A stretch of DNA of 64,000 nt, from the NCBI GenBank assembly GCA_025594325.1, contig JANHCV010000007.1, positions 1,674,001 to 1,738,000 of the forward strand. The letters run 5' to 3'. Numbering within the stretch: position 1 is the stretch's first letter; every line of letters begins with the position of its first letter. Of this stretch, positions 60,693-64,000 are shown one piece after another. The notes under the pieces were generated by a model. That model was not told the DNA's origin. It saw only the letters and a program-made list of their open reading frames with translations, and did not search any database. Origin of the DNA: Blastocladiella emersonii ATCC 22665. Its lineage: Eukaryota > Blastocladiomycota > Blastocladiomycetes > Blastocladiales > Blastocladiaceae. The position numbers were made by a program, and so were the translations under genes.

Positions 60693-61543
60693 ACGTGATG
60701 GTGGTGGATTGTGACGCGTTGCTAGAAAGTGATAGATTCCCGTTTGCTGATGCACTACAGTAGCTTTCAGAGAGTCTGATTCATTCCGTCGCGAGCCGCG
60801 AGAGAAGCAAAAGCGGGAACGCAACGGGTTGGAGACGCGACGCGACGCGATGTCACGATTTGTCTCTACTGTGGCGCGGCGCGTGTGAGAAGTTGTAAGT
60901 TGCGGCCATGGGGAAGCGCAGAGCGATTCCGTTGGCGAGAGCGGTTGCGTTCTTGGACTTGGAGCGCATTCCGATTTCGAGGACGGCGCGAACATCGAGG
61001 CCGAGTCGTTTGGCGCTGCGCGGCCGCGTTCCACGACGTGTTGAGCGACGAGCTCCCACACTTCCACGGGTACGTGGCGATGTTCGGCCTCCAAGGGCGA
61101 CATTGCATCAAGTTTCATGTGCTCGAGTTGATCCATGGTGGCGTGGTGACGGAGGACGAGTCGAAAGGGAACGCGTCACTTGTCTCGTCTTGAAACGCGA
61201 CGCGTCGGCCACCGCGAAGCTGCCTGCGAAGCGCACGAAGCTAACTCACATCTGGTCACTAAGAAACCTGCCAATGATACACTGAAATGGGTACGGAGAG
61301 TCGTACTTTTGGCGTACGACCGTTCGTGGGACGAACCGGGGAACTTGGTCGCGCTGCTCCCGTGCGTGTGATCGGCGCGTCTCGCACGGCACCGAAATGA
61401 CCGACTGTCCCGCACCGGTTGCCCCGCACCCACGGCAGTCGCCATCGGGCCAACGAATCGTAGAGCGGCCATCCCTGCCGTCAGACCGCCTTCCGCTCCT
61501 TTCTCCCTTTTACTCCAAGTCAAAGACGACCTCGCATCAATTC
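60693..61543. other. Region between pectin lyase and F-box/ankyrin gene, with F-box relic
   Basis: Apart from the minus-strand relic described separately, no gene. A GACGCGTC palindrome lies at 61199-61206. Confidence 0.4.
60960..61136 (-). pseudogene. Truncated F-box gene relic
   Basis: On the minus strand from 61136 the frame reads MDQLEHMKLDAMSPLEAEHR, then HVPVEVWELVAQHVVERG. This matches the start of the protein at 19246 (MKHMQNMEPDAMIPFGPPGH, NLPTELWELVIDYLLDRA) closely enough to be homologous; the rest is lost after ~60 codons. Confidence 0.6.
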
Positions 61544-62812
61544 ATGGATCAATCCGACCCCCCTCCGTCACAGCCGGCGTCCGAGTTGAACAAACCGCCG
61601 CCCCTCGAGATGGGCACACCGTTGCCAGCGCCAACATTGACAACGCTCCCCTTGGACATCATCTGGCTCCTGCACCTGTACCTCCTCCCAGGCGACGCGG
61701 CCGCACTTCGCCGCACCTGCCGCGCGCTATCCGAGTTCCCGATGGCCGCGTACCTCGACCTGCGCGTGGCGCGGTACGCCGCGCAGTGGCCAGACCCGGT
61801 CAAGGCGGACCTCGCCGAGTCTCTCATCGAGCGCGTCTTCCTCGCCGCGCGCCGCTTCGACCCGGCGTGGGAGCGGCACTGGGTCCCGCAAGTCATCGCG
61901 GGCCGCGGGTACGCCTCGGCGCTGCGCACCCTGCTCTCGCTCCGCGGGCCGCCGTGGCCGGGCCTTCTCACGCACGCGACCGCGGCGTACCTCGCACGCC
62001 GCCCGGCCCCCGCCACCGACCTCGCGTGGGTTGCGACGTGGGACGCGGGCGACGCCGACACCTGGCGCGCGTGTTTTACGATTCTCGCGACAGACCCGCG
62101 CACGTCGCCGGGCGCAGGGCTCGCGCTCGACCTGGCGATTGTGGGCGGGCACCTCGGCCTGGTGCACCTACTCCTGCGCACGCCGGGCGCAATCCCACCC
62201 GCGCGCCGCGGCCGCGCGCTGCGTGTCGCCGCACAGACGGGCCGGTGGCCGGTCGTGTGTGCGCTGCTGCGCGAGCACGCGGCGGACATGGACCCGCGGG
62301 CCGACGGGTACGCGGCGGTGCACGTCGCCCTCACACGGGGCCACGCGGCGGCGGCGGTCGCGCTGCTGAGCGACGCGCGCGTGGACCGGTCCGCGGGCGA
62401 CGGCGCGTTCCTGCGAGCGGCGGCGCGCGGCGGGATGGTTGAGGTTGTGCGGGTCCTGGTCGACGATCCGCGCGTCGACCCGGGCGCGGACGACTGCGCG
62501 GCGCTGCAGGAGGCGGCGGACGCGGGGCACGCCGAGATTGTGCGGGTGCTCCTTGCGACGGGCCGCGTGGATCCGACGGCCAATGCACAGTTCGCGCTGC
62601 AGCTCGCGTGTCTCCACGGGCACGAGGAGGTGGTCCGCGAGCTGCTGGCGCACCCAAAGGTCGACCCGTCGGCGGACGGGAACGCGGCGGCGGTCATGGC
62701 GGTGCGCCACGGGCACACGGAGATGGTCAAGGTGCTCATGGAGAGCCCGCGGTTTCGCATCGAGGTGCCGCGCGAGGCGCGGCCGGGGACGGGGTCGCGG
62801 ATGCAGCAGTAG
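61544..62812 (+). CDS. F-box/ankyrin-repeat protein
   Basis: Single exon; I prefer ATG 61544 (MDQSDPPPSQPAS, 422 residues), with ATG 61397 (471 residues) as an alternative that adds a Pro/Arg-rich leader. An F-box-like segment comes first (LTTLPLDIIWLLHLYLLPGD, AAALRRTCRALSEFP). The second half carries at least five ankyrin-like units: GLVHLLLRTPG, WPVVCALLREHA, GHAAAAVALLSDARVD, GMVEVVRVLVDDPRVD, GHAEIVRVLLATGRVD, GHEEVVRELLAHPKVD and GHTEMVKVLMESPRF. Ankyrin repeats bind partners and the F-box would link to an SCF ligase. It is the best-preserved member of the ankyrin-type family found at 3.7-9.1 kb. Confidence 0.75.
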   Translation: MDQSDPPPSQPASELNKPPPLEMGTPLPAPTLTTLPLDIIWLLHLYLLPGDAAALRRTCRALSEFPMAAYLDLRVARYAAQWPDPVKADLAESLIERVFLAARRFDPAWERHWVPQVIAGRGYASALRTLLSLRGPPWPGLLTHATAAYLARRPAPATDLAWVATWDAGDADTWRACFTILATDPRTSPGAGLALDLAIVGGHLGLVHLLLRTPGAIPPARRGRALRVAAQTGRWPVVCALLREHAADMDPRADGYAAVHVALTRGHAAAAVALLSDARVDRSAGDGAFLRAAARGGMVEVVRVLVDDPRVDPGADDCAALQEAADAGHAEIVRVLLATGRVDPTANAQFALQLACLHGHEEVVRELLAHPKVDPSADGNAAAVMAVRHGHTEMVKVLMESPRFRIEVPREARPGTGSRMQQ

Positions 62813-62838
62813 CGCGGGGAAGGATATACATTGCACGT

Positions 62839-63946
62839 TCAGTACCACCAGAAATAGTAGGCGCCCGCGGCGACGGCCGTGAGCAGACTCGAGGCAAAGT
62901 TGACGGCCTCGTTGTTGAGTAGCGCGTGGCCCGAGACCAGCTTGGTCTTGGGACCCGGCCGCTTCGCGATGCACTTGCGCTCCTCATCGTAGTAGGTCGC
63001 CTGCACCATGGCGCCGAGCAGCGAGTCGAGCTACACGGAGACTTGTTAGCGTTGCGTCCGTTCGCCCATAGCATCGCGATCGCGTACCATGGATCCAGCG
63101 AACCCAAACACGCCGCCGAGCGCGACGAGCTGCCACGCGGGGGTCGCGGTGAACCATGCGGCCGAACCCGCGCACGCCTCAGCGGGCCACATCCATGCGA
63201 CGCCCGCGGCGGTGAGCCCCATGAGCGCGCCGCCCGCCACACTGGCGAGGGTGCCGATGGGCGTCAGGCCGCCGTTGGTGCCGTGCGGAACCTAAACAAC
63301 GCAGGAGGTGAGTTCTGAGCACACGAAAGGGCAAGCTCGTCCCGCACGTACACGTTGACCCGTCGTGATGAGCACGGGCAGCTTGGTCGACGGGAACGCG
63401 GTGCCGATCTCGCTCGCGAACGTGTCGCCGGCGCAGCACGCGTAGTGGCTAGACGTTTCGCCGCACCGAACGAGTCAGTCGACAGCCGCGCGCGACCTCG
63501 TCGCGGACGCAACGTACGCGAGGTACGCGGCCGCGAGCGCGCGGTCCCACGCCGCACACGCGTCGCCAGCCGCGGCCGCGAGGTAGGAGTGCGCAACAGT
63601 GATCGCAGTACCCGTTGCAGCCGTGCACAGCACCTGCCAGACGTCACGGTTGCCCTCTACAGGCGTGGCCGACTCAGTTCCCACTGCTGCAGCGCATCGT
63701 CACGCCCAGCGTACCCGAATGGTATCCCTCCTCGATCTTCGCCTTGTGCGCCTTACCGATCTTGGTCACCCGCGAGCCAGAGAGGTAGAAGGCGAGGAGG
63801 ACGGCGCCGAAGACGGGGTCGGCGCGGGAGAAGGTGGCGAGGCCGACGGCGACGCCCGCCGCGGCACCCGAGGGCGCGAGCGAGCGCTTTCGCAATCCGT
63901 GGGCGCCGAGGGCGAGGGAGAGGCCAGTTGCGGCGACGAGATGCAT
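62839..63946 (-). CDS. TMEM19/DUF92 family membrane protein
   Basis: Five exons: 63946-63715, 63656-63518, 63448-63352, 63291-63088 and 63030-62839, 287 residues, with 57-69-bp GTACG..TAG introns. The sum of exons is in frame throughout. It is a multi-span membrane protein: HLVAATGLSLALGAHGL, FGAVLLAFYLSGSRVTKIGK, WQVLCTAATGTAITVA, CAGDTFASEIG, LPVLITTGQRVPHGTNGGLT, then PIGTLASVAGGALMGLTAAG and WQLVALGGVFGFAGSMLDSL. The TNGGxTPxGxxAS core is the DUF92 signature seen in TMEM19 and plant phytol-phosphate kinase VTE6. Function in fungi is unknown; the fold suggests a lipid-phosphate enzyme. Confidence 0.85.
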
Positions 63947-64000
63947 GGCAGTCTGCGGTGGTTGAGGGAGCGAGGACCGTGCGTGGCGTCGCTCGCCTTC

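Overview
The window is nuclear DNA of a GC-rich fungus. Genes lie on both strands, many are split by short (about 50-145 bp) GT..AG introns, and branch-point-like CTAAC/CTGAC stretches are visible in several of them. The proteins (eIF4E, proteasome alpha-2, MKT1, coproporphyrinogen oxidase, mitochondrial Hsp70, ASCC1, LIP2, GID4) are ordinary eukaryotic ones. Strong GC bias, short introns with GTACG donors, a very long Cryptococcus-style metallothionein and a large divergent F-box family suggest a basidiomycete, probably a tremellomycete yeast (Trichosporonales-like). That placement is inference from the sequence alone. I saw no rRNA, tRNA or CRISPR.

Region by region. 1-0.8 kb: 3' end of an IFRD-type gene. 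0.8-3.4 kb: a tandem pair of unknown paralogues with duplicated promoters. 3.7-9.1 kb: two F-box-type paralogues, both broken, one by a 2.9-kb terminal-inverted-repeat element and one by a nonsense codon. 9.1-10.4 kb: a Ycf45/SpoIIIAA-type P-loop ATPase, unexpected in a fungus. 11.8-14.0 kb: a Cys/His-motif protein. 14.6-15.6 kb: a truncated SMG1 kinase relic. 15.7-25.1 kb: LRR, F-box and caspase-like genes, including one decayed caspase-like copy and one apparent pseudo-caspase with Ca-binding-type repeats.

25.3-31.8 kb: ASCC1, a CCDC43-like gene, a long F-box-like gene and LIP2. 32.65-34.60 kb: a foldback element with long inverted arms, a perfect 154-bp inverted core and a 9-bp target duplication; it looks like a non-autonomous Mutator-type element. 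35.6-48.4 kb: a conserved housekeeping block (DOMON/GPI protein, GID4, PRE8, MKT1, HEM13, SSC1, eIF4E). 48.7-53.0 kb: ATP18-like, giant metallothionein, unknown protein. 53.5-59.1 kb: MGST3-type MAPEG protein and a Zn2Cys6 regulator. 59.5-63.9 kb: secreted pectin lyase, an F-box relic, an F-box/ankyrin gene and a TMEM19 (DUF92) gene.

The genes do not form one pathway. The mixture is a stable housekeeping backbone interrupted by fast-evolving F-box/LRR/caspase-like genes, relics and two mobile elements, concentrated at 1-25 kb and around 32-35 kb. Several conserved genes (SMG1 relic, ASCC1, MGST3) show 1-nt frame conflicts, two of them in G/T homopolymers, so residual assembly indels are possible; pseudogene calls resting only on frameshifts should be read with that in mind.
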